Part shown: positions 40,282-49,552 of the stretch, one piece after another
Layout of the letters: each line of letters opens with the position of its first letter
How positions within the stretch are numbered: position 1 is the first letter of the stretch
Source of the DNA: Faecalibacterium sp. I3-3-89
GTDB lineage: Bacteria > Bacillota > Clostridia > Oscillospirales > Ruminococcaceae
Reading direction: 5' to 3'
Length of the DNA stretch: 64,000 nt
Assembly (NCBI RefSeq): GCF_023347275.1
Contig: NZ_CP094468.1
Span: 1,736,001 to 1,800,000, forward strand
Translations under genes and position numbers: made by a program
The notes under the pieces: model-generated
Seen by the model: the letters and a program-made list of their open reading frames with translations, nothing else
Databases searched by the model: none
What the model was told of the DNA's origin: nothing

Positions 40282-42336
40282 TTATCCTTCTACTTTGACC
40301 GTAGCACGATCGCTCTTTGCGTTTCCATCCGCATCCAGCGTGATATGCACAAAATGTTCCGGCTTATCATAATCCTTCGTCTCGCCGTCATCGGTATAGT
40401 ATTCATAGGATGCACCATCGGGAGCATAGGCAAGCAGGCGCAGATCTGCAAAATCCACATCGGCAACGCTCTGGATCTTTTTGCCGTCCTTGGCAAGGGG
40501 CAGAAGGTGTCCCTTGCGCATAAAGAACACCACTTCATCCAGCTCCACCGGAATGTAATGATGGCCTGCCGGCAGTACGCTGGTTTCGATGCGGTTGCTT
40601 TCGCTGCACTTTACCCGCACCTGCAGCATCTCCTCCGGCAGATAAACATACCGACCTCGGGCATTTTGCTCATATACCGGGGCGATCAACAGGCTTTCAC
40701 CGATCATCACCTCATCCTCCACCCGGCGGGCAAAGTCGTCCTCCGGGAAGGCGAACGCCAACGGCATACAGTACATGCCGTCGTGCAGAGCAGCCTTCAT
40801 GTACTCGCTGTAAATGTAGGGCAGCAGCAGGTAGCGCAGCTGTAAAATACCGGCAAAGGCGGCCTTGTTTTTAAAGCGGTAGGGCTCCTGCCGGCGGGTG
40901 TCCTTGGCAGAGTGGTTCCGCAGCAGCGGAGAGAAGATGCCCATGCCGTACCAGCGCAGCACCAGATCCTCCGTGGTATTGCTGCCAAAGCCGCCAATGT
41001 CGGGGCCTTCGTACAGGAAGCCGCACATATTCAGGGAGGGCATCATGCGCAGCGCAAGCAGAATGTGGCTCCACCAAGAATGGTTGTCGCCGGTCCAGAT
41101 GCCGCCATACCGGTGCATCCCGATGCAGGCAGAACGGGAGTACATCAAAATGCGCTTGTCCGGCTCCAGCCGCTCAAAAGCCTCGCCTGCAGCACGGGTC
41201 ATGTTATAACCAAAAAGATTATGTACCTTGTCGTGCCGCATACGCCCCTGTTTGGTGTTGTGGTAGAACATCTTATAATCGTTTTCGTTGTTGGAAAGCT
41301 CTGCCACCATGCCGGTAAAAGCAGCAAAGCTGGAAATATCCAGGTTTTGCTTGTCGTATTCCCCAATTTTAGCAAAGGTCTTTTTCAGTCTTTCCTCTGC
41401 GTAGAAGATAGCAGGCTCGTTCATATCATTCCAGAAGCCCTCGATCCCCTGATCCAGCAGGACTTTATATTGACTGCCAAACCAAGCACGGGCTTCCGGG
41501 TTGAGCATATCGGGGAAGTGTACCCGTCCCGGCCACACACCGGCTACAAAGGGGGTGCCATCCTGATTCGTGCAGAAGTAGCCGTTTTTCACGCCCTCCT
41601 CGTACACATCATATCCCTCTTCGACCTTGACTCCTGCATCGATGATGGGGACAAGATGAATGCCCTGCGCTTTCATCTCGGCGGCAAAGTCTGCAAAACG
41701 CGGGAAGCGCTGCACATCCACCGTAAAGTCCTTGTAGCGCTCCATGTAATCAATATCCAGAACCACAGCGTCCAGCGGCATATGATTGGCACGGTAATTT
41801 GCCACCACCTCGCGGACCTCGTCCTCGTTCATGTAGCTCCAGCGGCTCTGGGCGTTGCCAAAAGCCCATTTGGGCGGAATATAACTGCGCCCCACCAACT
41901 GGCGGAACTGGTGCACAATATCGGTCAGGCTCTCGCCCTCAATGATGTAGAGATCGTAATTTTCCTCGGCCACCGTGATGCGTAAGGTATCCATGTCGGT
42001 GTAGCCGCAGTCAAAGGTGACCTTGCCCGGGTAGTCGATAAAAACGCCAAATGTATCCTTGCCGGACACGATCATAAAATTATAAGCACCGTACAGCGAG
42101 GATTTGCCCTCGGTATGGTTGCCGTCATCGGAGCATTTGCTTTCGTACACCCACCCGCGCTTGTTGATACCACGGACGTTTTCGCCAAGACCATACAGAA
42201 CATCCTGCGGTTCCATGGCATAGGAGAAACCATCCGGCTCCTTGGTCAGATAGGGTATCGTTTCCATCATGGGCAAAAAAGAACCCACTACACTTTCGGT
42301 ATCAAACGGTTGACCGTATTGCTTTTTGTAAATCAT
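40282..42336 (-). CDS. glycoside hydrolase family 31 alpha-glucosidase
   Basis: 684 residues from ATG at 42336 (MIYKKQYGQPFDTESVV), with AAAGGAGAGG upstream. N-terminal galactose-mutarotase-like sandwich, then the barrel with NAQSRWSYMNEDEVREVV and VVLDIDYMERYKDF. The nucleophile Asp304 lies in GFWNDMNEPAIF and the acid/base Asp417 in WTGDNHSWW. Hydrolyses terminal alpha-glucosides (or xylosides) from starch- or host-derived oligosaccharides. No signal peptide, so it acts in the cytoplasm. No sugar transporter is adjacent. Confidence 0.93.
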   Translation of the reverse strand: MIYKKQYGQPFDTESVVGSFLPMMETIPYLTKEPDGFSYAMEPQDVLYGLGENVRGINKRGWVYESKCSDDGNHTEGKSSLYGAYNFMIVSGKDTFGVFIDYPGKVTFDCGYTDMDTLRITVAEENYDLYIIEGESLTDIVHQFRQLVGRSYIPPKWAFGNAQSRWSYMNEDEVREVVANYRANHMPLDAVVLDIDYMERYKDFTVDVQRFPRFADFAAEMKAQGIHLVPIIDAGVKVEEGYDVYEEGVKNGYFCTNQDGTPFVAGVWPGRVHFPDMLNPEARAWFGSQYKVLLDQGIEGFWNDMNEPAIFYAEERLKKTFAKIGEYDKQNLDISSFAAFTGMVAELSNNENDYKMFYHNTKQGRMRHDKVHNLFGYNMTRAAGEAFERLEPDKRILMYSRSACIGMHRYGGIWTGDNHSWWSHILLALRMMPSLNMCGFLYEGPDIGGFGSNTTEDLVLRWYGMGIFSPLLRNHSAKDTRRQEPYRFKNKAAFAGILQLRYLLLPYIYSEYMKAALHDGMYCMPLAFAFPEDDFARRVEDEVMIGESLLIAPVYEQNARGRYVYLPEEMLQVRVKCSESNRIETSVLPAGHHYIPVELDEVVFFMRKGHLLPLAKDGKKIQSVADVDFADLRLLAYAPDGASYEYYTDDGETKDYDKPEHFVHITLDADGNAKSDRATVKVEG

Positions 42337-42489
42337 AGCAAAACACCTCTCCTTTGTTTTTTGAATCGTCACAGTGTAAAACGTACCAACGTATTTTTGA
42401 TGGACAATCAAGAAACTCTGACGTTGGCTGGAGCAATTGGGGCTTCAGCCTTATTTTCAACCCAATCGCTGCGGTTGTGCAGCTATTTC

Positions 42490-42533
42490 AATACAAGATC
42501 CTTGAAACGTGATGTTCCTGTTTGCCCAGATAT
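42490..42533. repeat. 45-bp repeat, copy 2
   Basis: Second copy of the 40051 repeat, directly after the histidine-kinase stop on the minus strand. Same orientation as copy 1. Confidence 0.6.
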
Positions 42534-42558
42534 CACGCGCCTTTCTGCAATGCACAGA

Positions 42559-45500
42559 TCACAGCCACTGTTTCAGCACATCGTTCAGCTTATTCAAATC
42601 AAGCGGTTTGGCGATATGCTCGTTCATGCCGGTGTTCTTTGCCAGCTGCACGTCCTCGGCAAAGGCATTTGCCGTCATGGCAATGATGGGCACTTTGCCC
42701 CGGCTGCCGGCAAGCGCACGGATCGCAGCAGTGGCTTCGTAACCATTCATGATGGGCATCTGGATGTCCATAAAAATGAGATCGTACCACTTTTCTGGCG
42801 CTTCCATCACCTTTTCGACTGCAATTTTTCCGTTTTCGGCGCTGTCGATGGTCACGCCCGTCATGCCTATGATCTCGGCTGCGATTTCACGGTTCAGCTC
42901 GTTATCCTCCACAAGAAGGATCCGCTTACCTGCATAGTTTTCCTTCGCAAAGTCTTCCAGATAGTTCCGGGCGTTTTCCTCCTTCTTCCCGGATGTAAAC
43001 TGCCGCAGAGTTGCTGTCAGACGGGAACGGAACAGTGGTTTTGCCATAAACGCATTCACGCCCGCCGCTCTGGCTTCTTCTTCGATCTCGCTGAAATCAA
43101 AGGAAGTCAGAATGATGATCGTGACATCTTCTCCTACCCGTTCCCGGATTTTTCTGGCGGTTGCAATACCGTCCATTTCCGGCATCTTCCAGTCCAGGAT
43201 CACCGCAAAATAGTCACTGTTGGTCTCATGACGCGCATAGCAGCGCTCCACAGCTTCCTTACCGGTCAGGACCCATTCGCCCGCTATGCCGATCTCCTGA
43301 AGGGTCGCAACGGTGCTTTCGCAGCAGGTCTTGTCATCGTCCACGACCAGTACCGGCAGATCGAGCAGTTCTTTTTCCTGTTCCTTCTCGTTCTTCTGAA
43401 GCTTCAGATAGACCGTGACCGTGATCTTCGTTCCCTTGTTGGGAGCGCTTTCGACCTGAATGTCACCATTCATCAGGTTGACGATGTTTCTTGCAATGGC
43501 CATGCCAAGACCGGTGCCCTGCACCTTGGTCGTCCGGTGATCGTCTGCCCGGCTGAACGGCTCGAACATGATCTTCTGGAATTCCGGCGTCATACCGATG
43601 CCGTTGTCCTCGATGGAAAACTCGTAGCAGCCAAGCTCCGAGAAGCCGTTCGGTTTTTCCTTGATCGTAAGGGTGATGTTTCCTCCATCCGGGGTGTACT
43701 TGACGGCGTTGCTCATCAGGTTCACAAAGACCTGCTGGATGCGCAGGCTGTCGCCGCAGACAGCTTCGTGCTCGATGTGCTCAACATGGGCTTCGAGCTG
43801 ATGGTGGTGCTCGTCGATTGCCGGTTTTGTGATGGTGAGCAGGTTATCGACCAGCTCCGGCAGGCTGAAATCCTCCTCGGCAAGGCTTATTCGCCCGCTC
43901 TCGATTCTGGCCATATCCAGCACTTCATTGATCAGTCCCAACAGATGACGACTCGATTTTGTGATCTTGCCAAGGCACTCGACCACCCTGTCCTGACTCT
44001 CGATATTCGCACCCGCAATGGCGGTCAAGCCAACGATTGCATTCATCGGTGTACGGATATCATGGGACATATTGGAGAGGAATTCCGTCTTGGCGCGGCT
44101 TGCGTTTTCCGCTGCCCGGTACGCATCCTTCAGTGCCTTATGGGATTCGATCTCGGCCTTTTTCTCCTGTGACACATCCATAGATGCCAACAGTGCTTTG
44201 ACCAGCTTTGTTCCATCCCACTCCAGCGGAATGAAGGAACCGATCTTATAGGTGTTTTCGTCTATGGAGCAGTATTCAAATTTGTAGATGTCGTTCTCGC
44301 CCTGCAGATTCTTTCGGATATTTTCCGGTGAGAACAATGCGTCCATCGCCGCCAATGGCTCCAACGTCTTATACCTTACAGCCACCTGCTCCACAAAACC
44401 ATGGTATGTTCCCGTCGGCGCGTATATCATTTCACCTTGCAGACTATAGAACCGATACCGGTCATTCTCCAGATCGCAGACGACAAAGCGATCCAGCAGA
44501 CGCACCATACTCTTGATCAAAAGATCCATCGATGCGTTATCTGAGGCCATCTGCATCCGCCGTGCCGTCTCTGCTTTGGACTCTGTGATGTCCCGCAGAA
44601 AAATCATCGCATATTCGGAATCTTCGATCTCGCCGCGCATGACCACGTTGCTGACCCATCGTTCTTCCCCATTCAGAACGATGCGGCACTCCTGACGCAG
44701 CTCCGTCTCAAGCCCCTTTAATTTTTCCGTGATGTAGGCGCGATTGTAGAAATCCGTTACAGACTTTTTGTCCTCTTCAACCACATAGTTGTCCACAAAG
44801 AATCTGACCAGTCCATCCCATGTGTGATTCTGCTCAAAGGCCGTCATCAAAGAAGGCTCCACTTTGAACGTATCAAAGGTGTTCTTTTCCAGATTTACAT
44901 AGTATTCACAGAGGTTTGCGCTGGTAAATGCACGGTGAAATGCCGCTGCCCGCTGCGCCTGCATCCGGCTTCTTTTTTCCGCGTCAATGTTGCTGATGAT
45001 TCCGGCAATTCGATTGGCCGAGCCATCCAGACGGCGTATCACCTCCGCCGATGTCCGGAACCACTGGTATTGGCCATCCTGCATTTTCAGTCGGTACTCT
45101 ACGCTGAACTTCGTGGCGTTGCTTTTGTCCGCGATCGTTTCCAAAAGCAGCTTCATCACCCGGTCATAGTCCTCCGGGTGCAGAAGGTTCGACCACGAAT
45201 CCAGTTTGTTCGGAAAATCCAGAATGTCATGATATCCAAGGATCTGCCGGAACGCATGACTCCAGTTCACATGAACGATCTCACCGTCTTCATTGCACTC
45301 AAAATACCACAGCGCGGAATGAATGGATTCGTTGACTAACGCAAGGTTCTCATACGCCCAGTTCATCTGTACTGACATGACCCAGATCGGTGTTCCATCC
45401 GTATCGACTGCATCTTTTTTGTAAAGACGCACATAGACGGGAGCCCCATCTGCCGTGAGGAACTGGCTTTCTCCTCCGCCCTGAATCTGACGAAAGCGTG

Positions 45501-45777
45501 CATTGTCAAGGAATGCGGCATCTCTCTTATAGAAAAGATTCTTCAGCGAACCCTTTGTCTGCTCCATCAGGGATGCATAGCTGTGGTTCAGATTATGCAG
45601 CAACAGATCACTGACCGACAGGATCGACAATTCGGCATCATAGTACCCGGTAATGGTTCTGACACCGCTATTATGATAGATCGTCTCCTGCATGGCCTGA
45701 AATGCATCTTTTCCCAGCCTTACCGTATCGGAAGTGTAGATTTCATCTGTAAGTCTTCTATCGAATTTCATTTTCAT
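42559..45777 (-). CDS. hybrid sensor histidine kinase with PAS domains and two receiver domains
   Basis: 1072 residues, no membrane span. Three or four PAS-type sensor domains occupy about 1-540 (ALWYFECNEDGEIVHVNWSH, SVEYRLKMQDGQYQWFRTS). The HisKA box is NMSHDIRTPMN with phospho-acceptor His572. HATPase blocks are NLMSNAVKYTPDGG, EDNGIGMT and GTGLGMAIARNIV. Receiver 1 has Asp862 in VILDWKMPEMDG and receiver 2 has Asp1004 in IFMDIQMPIMNG. No separate output regulator is adjacent, so it may signal by phosphorelay to a distant protein or by its own receivers. Cytoplasmic PAS input suggests redox or metabolite sensing. Confidence 0.95.
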   Translation of the reverse strand: MKMKFDRRLTDEIYTSDTVRLGKDAFQAMQETIYHNSGVRTITGYYDAELSILSVSDLLLHNLNHSYASLMEQTKGSLKNLFYKRDAAFLDNARFRQIQGGGESQFLTADGAPVYVRLYKKDAVDTDGTPIWVMSVQMNWAYENLALVNESIHSALWYFECNEDGEIVHVNWSHAFRQILGYHDILDFPNKLDSWSNLLHPEDYDRVMKLLLETIADKSNATKFSVEYRLKMQDGQYQWFRTSAEVIRRLDGSANRIAGIISNIDAEKRSRMQAQRAAAFHRAFTSANLCEYYVNLEKNTFDTFKVEPSLMTAFEQNHTWDGLVRFFVDNYVVEEDKKSVTDFYNRAYITEKLKGLETELRQECRIVLNGEERWVSNVVMRGEIEDSEYAMIFLRDITESKAETARRMQMASDNASMDLLIKSMVRLLDRFVVCDLENDRYRFYSLQGEMIYAPTGTYHGFVEQVAVRYKTLEPLAAMDALFSPENIRKNLQGENDIYKFEYCSIDENTYKIGSFIPLEWDGTKLVKALLASMDVSQEKKAEIESHKALKDAYRAAENASRAKTEFLSNMSHDIRTPMNAIVGLTAIAGANIESQDRVVECLGKITKSSRHLLGLINEVLDMARIESGRISLAEEDFSLPELVDNLLTITKPAIDEHHHQLEAHVEHIEHEAVCGDSLRIQQVFVNLMSNAVKYTPDGGNITLTIKEKPNGFSELGCYEFSIEDNGIGMTPEFQKIMFEPFSRADDHRTTKVQGTGLGMAIARNIVNLMNGDIQVESAPNKGTKITVTVYLKLQKNEKEQEKELLDLPVLVVDDDKTCCESTVATLQEIGIAGEWVLTGKEAVERCYARHETNSDYFAVILDWKMPEMDGIATARKIRERVGEDVTIIILTSFDFSEIEEEARAAGVNAFMAKPLFRSRLTATLRQFTSGKKEENARNYLEDFAKENYAGKRILLVEDNELNREIAAEIIGMTGVTIDSAENGKIAVEKVMEAPEKWYDLIFMDIQMPIMNGYEATAAIRALAGSRGKVPIIAMTANAFAEDVQLAKNTGMNEHIAKPLDLNKLNDVLKQWL

Positions 45778-45880
45778 CCTCGTAGGGTTTTGATTCTGCC
45801 GCGCACTTCAATTCTGGTATGTCTTTTATGGCCAACTGGCATACTGATTTGTGATCAAGCTTGTACAGTATAACTAGTAT

Positions 45881-45909
45881 AGTATACTTGCGCAGCGTTT
45901 CGATTTCAA
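45881..45909 (-). promoter_or_regulatory. promoter of the hybrid kinase gene
   Basis: TTGAAA, 17 bases, TATACT on the minus strand, with a second TATACT 7 bases further and a third at about 21 bases. The leader is about 95 bases. Confidence 0.75.
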
Positions 45910-46122
45910 GCGCTAATTGGCATTGGCTGTGTAAAAAAGAGAGGCCAATCTGCGTAAAAATTTGCGCAAGTTGATCCCTGTACTTTTCCACGATCCGGCT
46001 ATCCGTATAGACAGCCGCCCCTGCGATGCGGTATACTCGGACCAGATCAACATTTTCAGGAGCGGGAGACCATTTTTGACGGTGTGCCTGCCCGACGTCA
46101 GGAAAAAGGGCAAGCCCTCCTT

Positions 46123-46146
46123 CATAAATTATAGTAACAATTTATG
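46123..46146. promoter_or_regulatory. inverted repeat before the sigK fragment
   Basis: CATAAATT-8 bases-AATTTATG, perfect arms, containing TATAGT (possible minus 10). Lies 23 bases before the sigK start; possible operator. Confidence 0.5.
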
Positions 46147-46168
46147 ATGCTTTGGGGAGGGGCTCGCC

Positions 46169-46507
46169 ATGTTTTTATCTCTTTTGCAGTTTTTTGCCAC
46201 AAAGTTTCTGTTTCTTGCGCTTCATCTGGAAAGCGGCAGCTTTCCCCGCCCGCTCAGCCCGCAGGAGGAGATCAAGACCTTTTCCGCTTTGCGGGAGGGC
46301 GACCCGTCCGCCCGGGAAAAGCTCATCCGTCATAACCTGCGCCTCGTGGCCCACATCGCCAAAAAATACTACGCTCTCCCCGGTGAGCAGGACGATTTGA
46401 TCTCCATCGGCACCATCGGCCTGATGAAGGCCGTGGACACCTTCGACTCCACCCGCCGGGCCAGATTTTCGACTTACGCCAGCCGATGCATTGAGAATGC
46501 TATCCTC
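46169..46507 (+). pseudogene. sigK: 5' half of sporulation sigma factor SigK
   Basis: Starts ATG after GGGGAGGGG. Codons 1-113 follow SigK: a pro-sequence-like hydrophobic start (MFLSLLQFFATKFLFL), LRLVAHIAKKYYALPG, DDLISIGTIGLMKAVDTFDS and FSTYASRCIENAIL (region 2). Homology stops immediately after ENAIL, the site where Bacillus sigK (ENEIL, core AATGA) is split by the skin element. Regions 3 and 4 are not found elsewhere in the window. The frame runs on into antisense-like nonsense to 46981. A remnant of a spore-forming ancestry; the gene cannot work as it stands. Confidence 0.8.
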
Positions 46508-46509
46508 TC

Positions 46510-46971
46510 CCCAGCGCACTTTGGGATGGAAAAGAGAATCCCCACTCTCACACCGACATCCCGGACCCATGGGACCGTCTGCGTTGGTGCCGCTATGGTC
46601 TTGACTTGCTGCAAAAAGAGGTTGCTTCCATGGTTGGCATGGAGGAATGGCTCTATCGGGATCTGGAAAGCGGCACATTTCACCGCAGCTTTACGCCGGA
46701 ACTTGCGGACAAGCTCGCCGCCCTTTACAGCATCCCGGTGGAAGACCTTCTGGATGACTACACCCTGTTCCTGCACCGCGGCGGTGGAGAGCTGCTCCGA
46801 CGCTACCGGGAATCCAAAGGCTGGACCCGCAGGCAGCTTGCCGACCATGCAAAGGTCAGCAGGACAAGCATCCGCTGCTGGGAAAGTGGACAAAAGACCA
46901 TCAGTCAGAAGTGTTTCCGGCTTCTGGCCGAAAATCTTGGGCCCGATTTTCTTTCTATGCTTCGCATGTGA
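46510..46971 (+). pseudogene. N-terminally truncated XRE-type DNA-binding protein
   Basis: In another frame, beginning right at the sigK break: ALWDGKENPHSHTDIPDPWD, LRWCRYGLDLLQKEVASMVG, then a second helix-turn-helix RESKGWTRRQLADHAKVSRT and SIRCWESGQ. Two Cro/C1-like helix-turn-helix units are recognisable, the first with its start missing. The fragment may be translated from the internal ATG at 46606 or 46630, but no good ribosome site is seen. Confidence 0.6.
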
Positions 46972-47000
46972 GGTATGGTAATTTTTCTCCGGCCAAACGA

Positions 47001-47048
47001 AAAAGCTCGTCTGCAAGCCACGATATGTGGCAGCGCAGACGGGCTTTC
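47001..47048. terminator. hairpin terminator
   Basis: AAAGCTCGTCTGC / GCAGACGGGCTTT (one mismatch) between the XRE fragment and the convergent HipA-like gene. Confidence 0.75.
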
Positions 47049-47093
47049 GTTATGGAATCATTCTGTTTCAATTATTCTGATATTCGCTCTGAC

Positions 47094-48170
47094 TTACATG
47101 GCGTTCCGTAAAACACGCAGTCGTTCTTCAAATGTTGCTTTCCATGCCGAATGCTCGGAGAATACGGTGTGCTCCACCTGACGGACTTGGTTCAGTCCGA
47201 TGTTCCGCACCGCTTCCACTGCAGCATCTTTTTGGCTCAGATGGCGTTTTCCCACGGTCAGACAGTTTGCGCCTTCTGGCGTGTCGTACTGCTGAAACGC
47301 CCGGTTGAAGTCCATCAGGTCATGCAGACGGATGGGCTGATTGGTTTCGTTGTCTACCAGCAGACCCCAATTTTCCCAATGACGGTCGGTATTGCCCACC
47401 AGATAATCCAGAATGTTCATCATATAGTAGCTGGGAGCATCCAACTCTAAGATCTTATCCAGCGTGTTCCAATCATGGTTCGTGCAGTAGACGTCATAGG
47501 CTGCATAGGTCACAAGACTGTATCGCTGAGATGTCATGATTTTGCTGATAGAAACCGGCTCATTTTCAAACATCCCCTGCTCATACAGTACCTGATGGCA
47601 GTCAAAGCACCGGCAGATTTTGCTTGCCAGCACTTCACGTTCCACCGCTTCCCTGCCACCATCCTTGTAAAGATAGAAGCCATCCTCTTTTCGCACCCAC
47701 GCCTTGGGGTACAAGCCGCCCGTAGACAGGTCATTTGCCAGAAGATGGGCGTTTGTCACCGTCATTTGGTGCCCCCGCAGCGCAATATCCACAAGCGCAT
47801 TGTTTAAGGAGTGTGCAAAAAGGTTGATATCCTCGAATCGAATCTTCTCGTTTTCTTCTTTCACCCAGAACACATCCAGCAAAGACAGACAATGGTAGGA
47901 TAATGCAATCTGTGCTCGTTCCCTGTCCGTAACACTCTGCGATGCACCGATACTGTTCAGGATTTCCTTGGCGTAGGTGCGATCCAACGTCAACATCCGG
48001 GAGGCGCACCAATAGTAAAAGTTCGTTACATTATTGATGCGCTCGTCAAAATCATCCGATTCCACCAGAACCAGATCATAGGGCATGAAATCCTCGAGGC
48101 AGACCCTGCATTCCCCTGTCGTGCTGAGTTGTGCCACACAGCTTTCCCGGTGCATGATCTCGTAAAACAT
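47094..48170 (-). CDS. HipA-like kinase-fold protein
   Basis: 358 residues from ATG at 48170 (MFYEIMHRESC), with GGGAGGG at 9 bases; an ATG nine bases upstream touches the ribosome site. The second half has the HipA-type core: YKDGGREAVEREVLASKIC, ILDYLVGNTDRHWENWGLLV (catalytic N-x-DRH-x2-N) and IRLHDLMDFNRAF (DFG-like metal motif). Proteins of this kind phosphorylate a protein or stand in toxin-like modules. No HipB partner is adjacent on the same strand, though the XRE fragment is near. Confidence 0.8.
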   Translation of the reverse strand: MFYEIMHRESCVAQLSTTGECRVCLEDFMPYDLVLVESDDFDERINNVTNFYYWCASRMLTLDRTYAKEILNSIGASQSVTDRERAQIALSYHCLSLLDVFWVKEENEKIRFEDINLFAHSLNNALVDIALRGHQMTVTNAHLLANDLSTGGLYPKAWVRKEDGFYLYKDGGREAVEREVLASKICRCFDCHQVLYEQGMFENEPVSISKIMTSQRYSLVTYAAYDVYCTNHDWNTLDKILELDAPSYYMMNILDYLVGNTDRHWENWGLLVDNETNQPIRLHDLMDFNRAFQQYDTPEGANCLTVGKRHLSQKDAAVEAVRNIGLNQVRQVEHTVFSEHSAWKATFEERLRVLRNAM

Positions 48171-48420
48171 GGTTTTCATCCCTCCCTGCGTTCTGTGTCT
48201 TGCTCTGTATTTATATTACCTTCTTTTTTCACGGGACGCAAGAGCTTTTACTTTTCAAAAAGCTTTTTCTGCTGCTCCATCAGGACGGTTTCGATACGCT
48301 CTTTCAGCAAAAAGTGGAACTGTTTTGCGTGTTATGCAATGCCATAGGATACCATATTGGCCGCCAATAATCAACCGTTTTGTTGTGTCGGCAGCATTTC
48401 AAAACACTTATGTAACACAA

Positions 48421-48504
48421 AAAGCCCCACGCTCAACACTGCCTCTAAATCTGACCGTCTCTGGTCAGAGCAGAAAAGCATATGTTGAGCGTGGGGCTTT
48501 GTTT
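48421..48504. terminator. long-arm hairpin with inner hairpin
   Basis: Perfect 17-bp arms starting AAAGCCCCACGCTCAAC, loop of 46 bases containing TCTGACC-GTCTCT-GGTCAGA. It ends the MazF transcript. The remainder of 48171-48529 contains only the HipA-gene upstream region and no further gene. Confidence 0.75.
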
Positions 48505-48529
48505 ATCGGCTCGGCTGCCAACCGGGCTT

Positions 48530-48739
48530 TTAGTGTTCTTTGGGTTTGTAGGTTCCTTTGGTAGTATCGATCACCGCCTGCAGCAATTCGAGCTTCTGCC
48601 ATGTGGGGCAGTTCAGACGGTCGATTTTTTCGATCACATAGTTGGCGTGGGCGGTTGCGACCCGTTTTCCGAGTTCGTCCCATCCCTCTTTCGTTTTGGG
48701 GTAATGTACCACCACTTCAATGGGGGCACTCTTTCGCAT
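48530..48739 (-). CDS. small conserved protein of conjugative elements
   Basis: 69 residues, MRKSAPIEVVVHYPKTKEGW and NYVIEKIDRLNCPTWQKLEL, then LQAVID. The same kind of protein is familiar from Tn1549-like elements and prophages of Firmicutes. Lies 60 bases after mazF on the same strand. Its function is unknown. Confidence 0.7.
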   Translation of the reverse strand: MRKSAPIEVVVHYPKTKEGWDELGKRVATAHANYVIEKIDRLNCPTWQKLELLQAVIDTTKGTYKPKEH

Positions 48740-48799
48740 GGCTCACTCACCTCCGATTACATCGCTATCACCTCATTTTTACGGGTTACTGGTTGTCCG

Positions 48800-49183
48800 C
48801 TATTCGCTGCGGTTTCCGCTCAGAACATTCAGAGCCAGACTGACCAGCAAAGCCATATCAATGCGGAGCATTTCAGCCTTGCTGGCATAGCCCATAAAGC
48901 GTTCGATGCAGGATTTATCGATCGTGAAGATCTGCTCCAGAAGAATCATGGACGGTTCTTCAAAGGCCGGGTTGGAATCCACCAGCACATGGGTGGGCTG
49001 GTTTTTCTTCTTTTCCGTCCGGGTGGTAACAGTTGCAACGATCAATGTAGGCGAATGACGGTTTCCAATGTTGTTCTGCAGAACTACCACAGGGCGTTTC
49101 CCGCCCTGTTCCGAGCCGATATGCGGCTCCATGTCTGCATAGTAGATGTCCCCTCTGAGATATCTCCAATTGTTCGGTAACAT
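48800..49183 (-). CDS. MazF/PemK-type endoribonuclease toxin
   Basis: 127 residues from ATG at 49183 (MLPNNWRYLRGDIYYADM), with AGGAGG at 9 bases; a TTG start 9 bases upstream is less likely. GDIYYADMEPHIGSEQGGKR and PVVVLQNNIGN are the PemK fold's first strands, with RPVVVLQ and TRTEKK around the RNA site and MILLEQIFTIDKSCIERFMG at the end. It would cleave mRNA. No MazE-like antitoxin gene precedes it. The 69-residue protein downstream could be an unconventional partner. Confidence 0.88.
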   Translation of the reverse strand: MLPNNWRYLRGDIYYADMEPHIGSEQGGKRPVVVLQNNIGNRHSPTLIVATVTTRTEKKKNQPTHVLVDSNPAFEEPSMILLEQIFTIDKSCIERFMGYASKAEMLRIDMALLVSLALNVLSGNRSE

Positions 49184-49209
49184 AAAAATCAACCTCCTTT
49201 TTATGTAAG

Positions 49210-49246
49210 AAACAGCCGCCGCAGACGAATACCACGACGGCTGTTG
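49210..49246. terminator. hairpin AACAGCCGCCG / CGACGGCTGTT
   Basis: One mismatch, 14-base loop, upstream of mazF; likely ends the transcript of the frame at 49269. Confidence 0.65.
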
Positions 49247-49268
49247 TTCAGGAGGTAGAACGAAATTG

Positions 49269-49523
49269 TCAGTTTTTCAGCGGCAGGCTCATCTCACGGC
49301 TGGCACCGTTATAGATGCGAAGAATCTGCCGCATGTGGCGGTTTGCAGAACTGCCGGTGTCTTTCTGTGCCAGCTGCGTGATGGTTTTCGGATGTGTCCT
49401 TGCCAGCTGCTGCACCAGGCGCTCCCGGCTGTACTCGCCCTCGTATACGGAGATGATGCAGGGCAGTGCGGTTGGGTGACTTAAGAGAAAGAAAAAAAGA
49501 GACCTCATATCGTTGAAAATCAA
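49269..49523 (-). pseudogene. fragment of an unidentified mobile-element gene
   Basis: The end of this frame (YSRERLVQQLARTHPKTITQ and RHMRQILRIYNGASREMSLP) has a natural composition and is followed by a terminator hairpin. The first 25 codons look like random translation and there is no ribosome site. I see a 3' remnant of unknown family. Confidence 0.35.
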
Positions 49524-49552
49524 ATTTTAAAATCATTAAAGGAGCTATTTAA

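Larger units (their letters stand above)
45778..46168. other. intergenic region between the kinase and the sigK fragment
   Basis: Holds the kinase promoter (45881-45909) and an inverted repeat (46123-46146). A minus-strand stretch at about 45910-46070 reads VYRIAGAAVYTDSRIVEKYR and may be the tail of a lost gene, but it has no start and no family I can name. Confidence 0.4.

Noticed and set aside
42115..44172. Plus-strand open frame of 685 codons opposite GH31 and the kinase
   Set aside because: Lies antisense to well-supported catalytic domains; amino-acid composition is that of reverse-complement translation.
46169..46981. A 270-residue sigma factor/unknown fusion protein
   Set aside because: After codon 113 the sequence is the XRE gene read in a wrong frame; the homologous continuation is in another phase.
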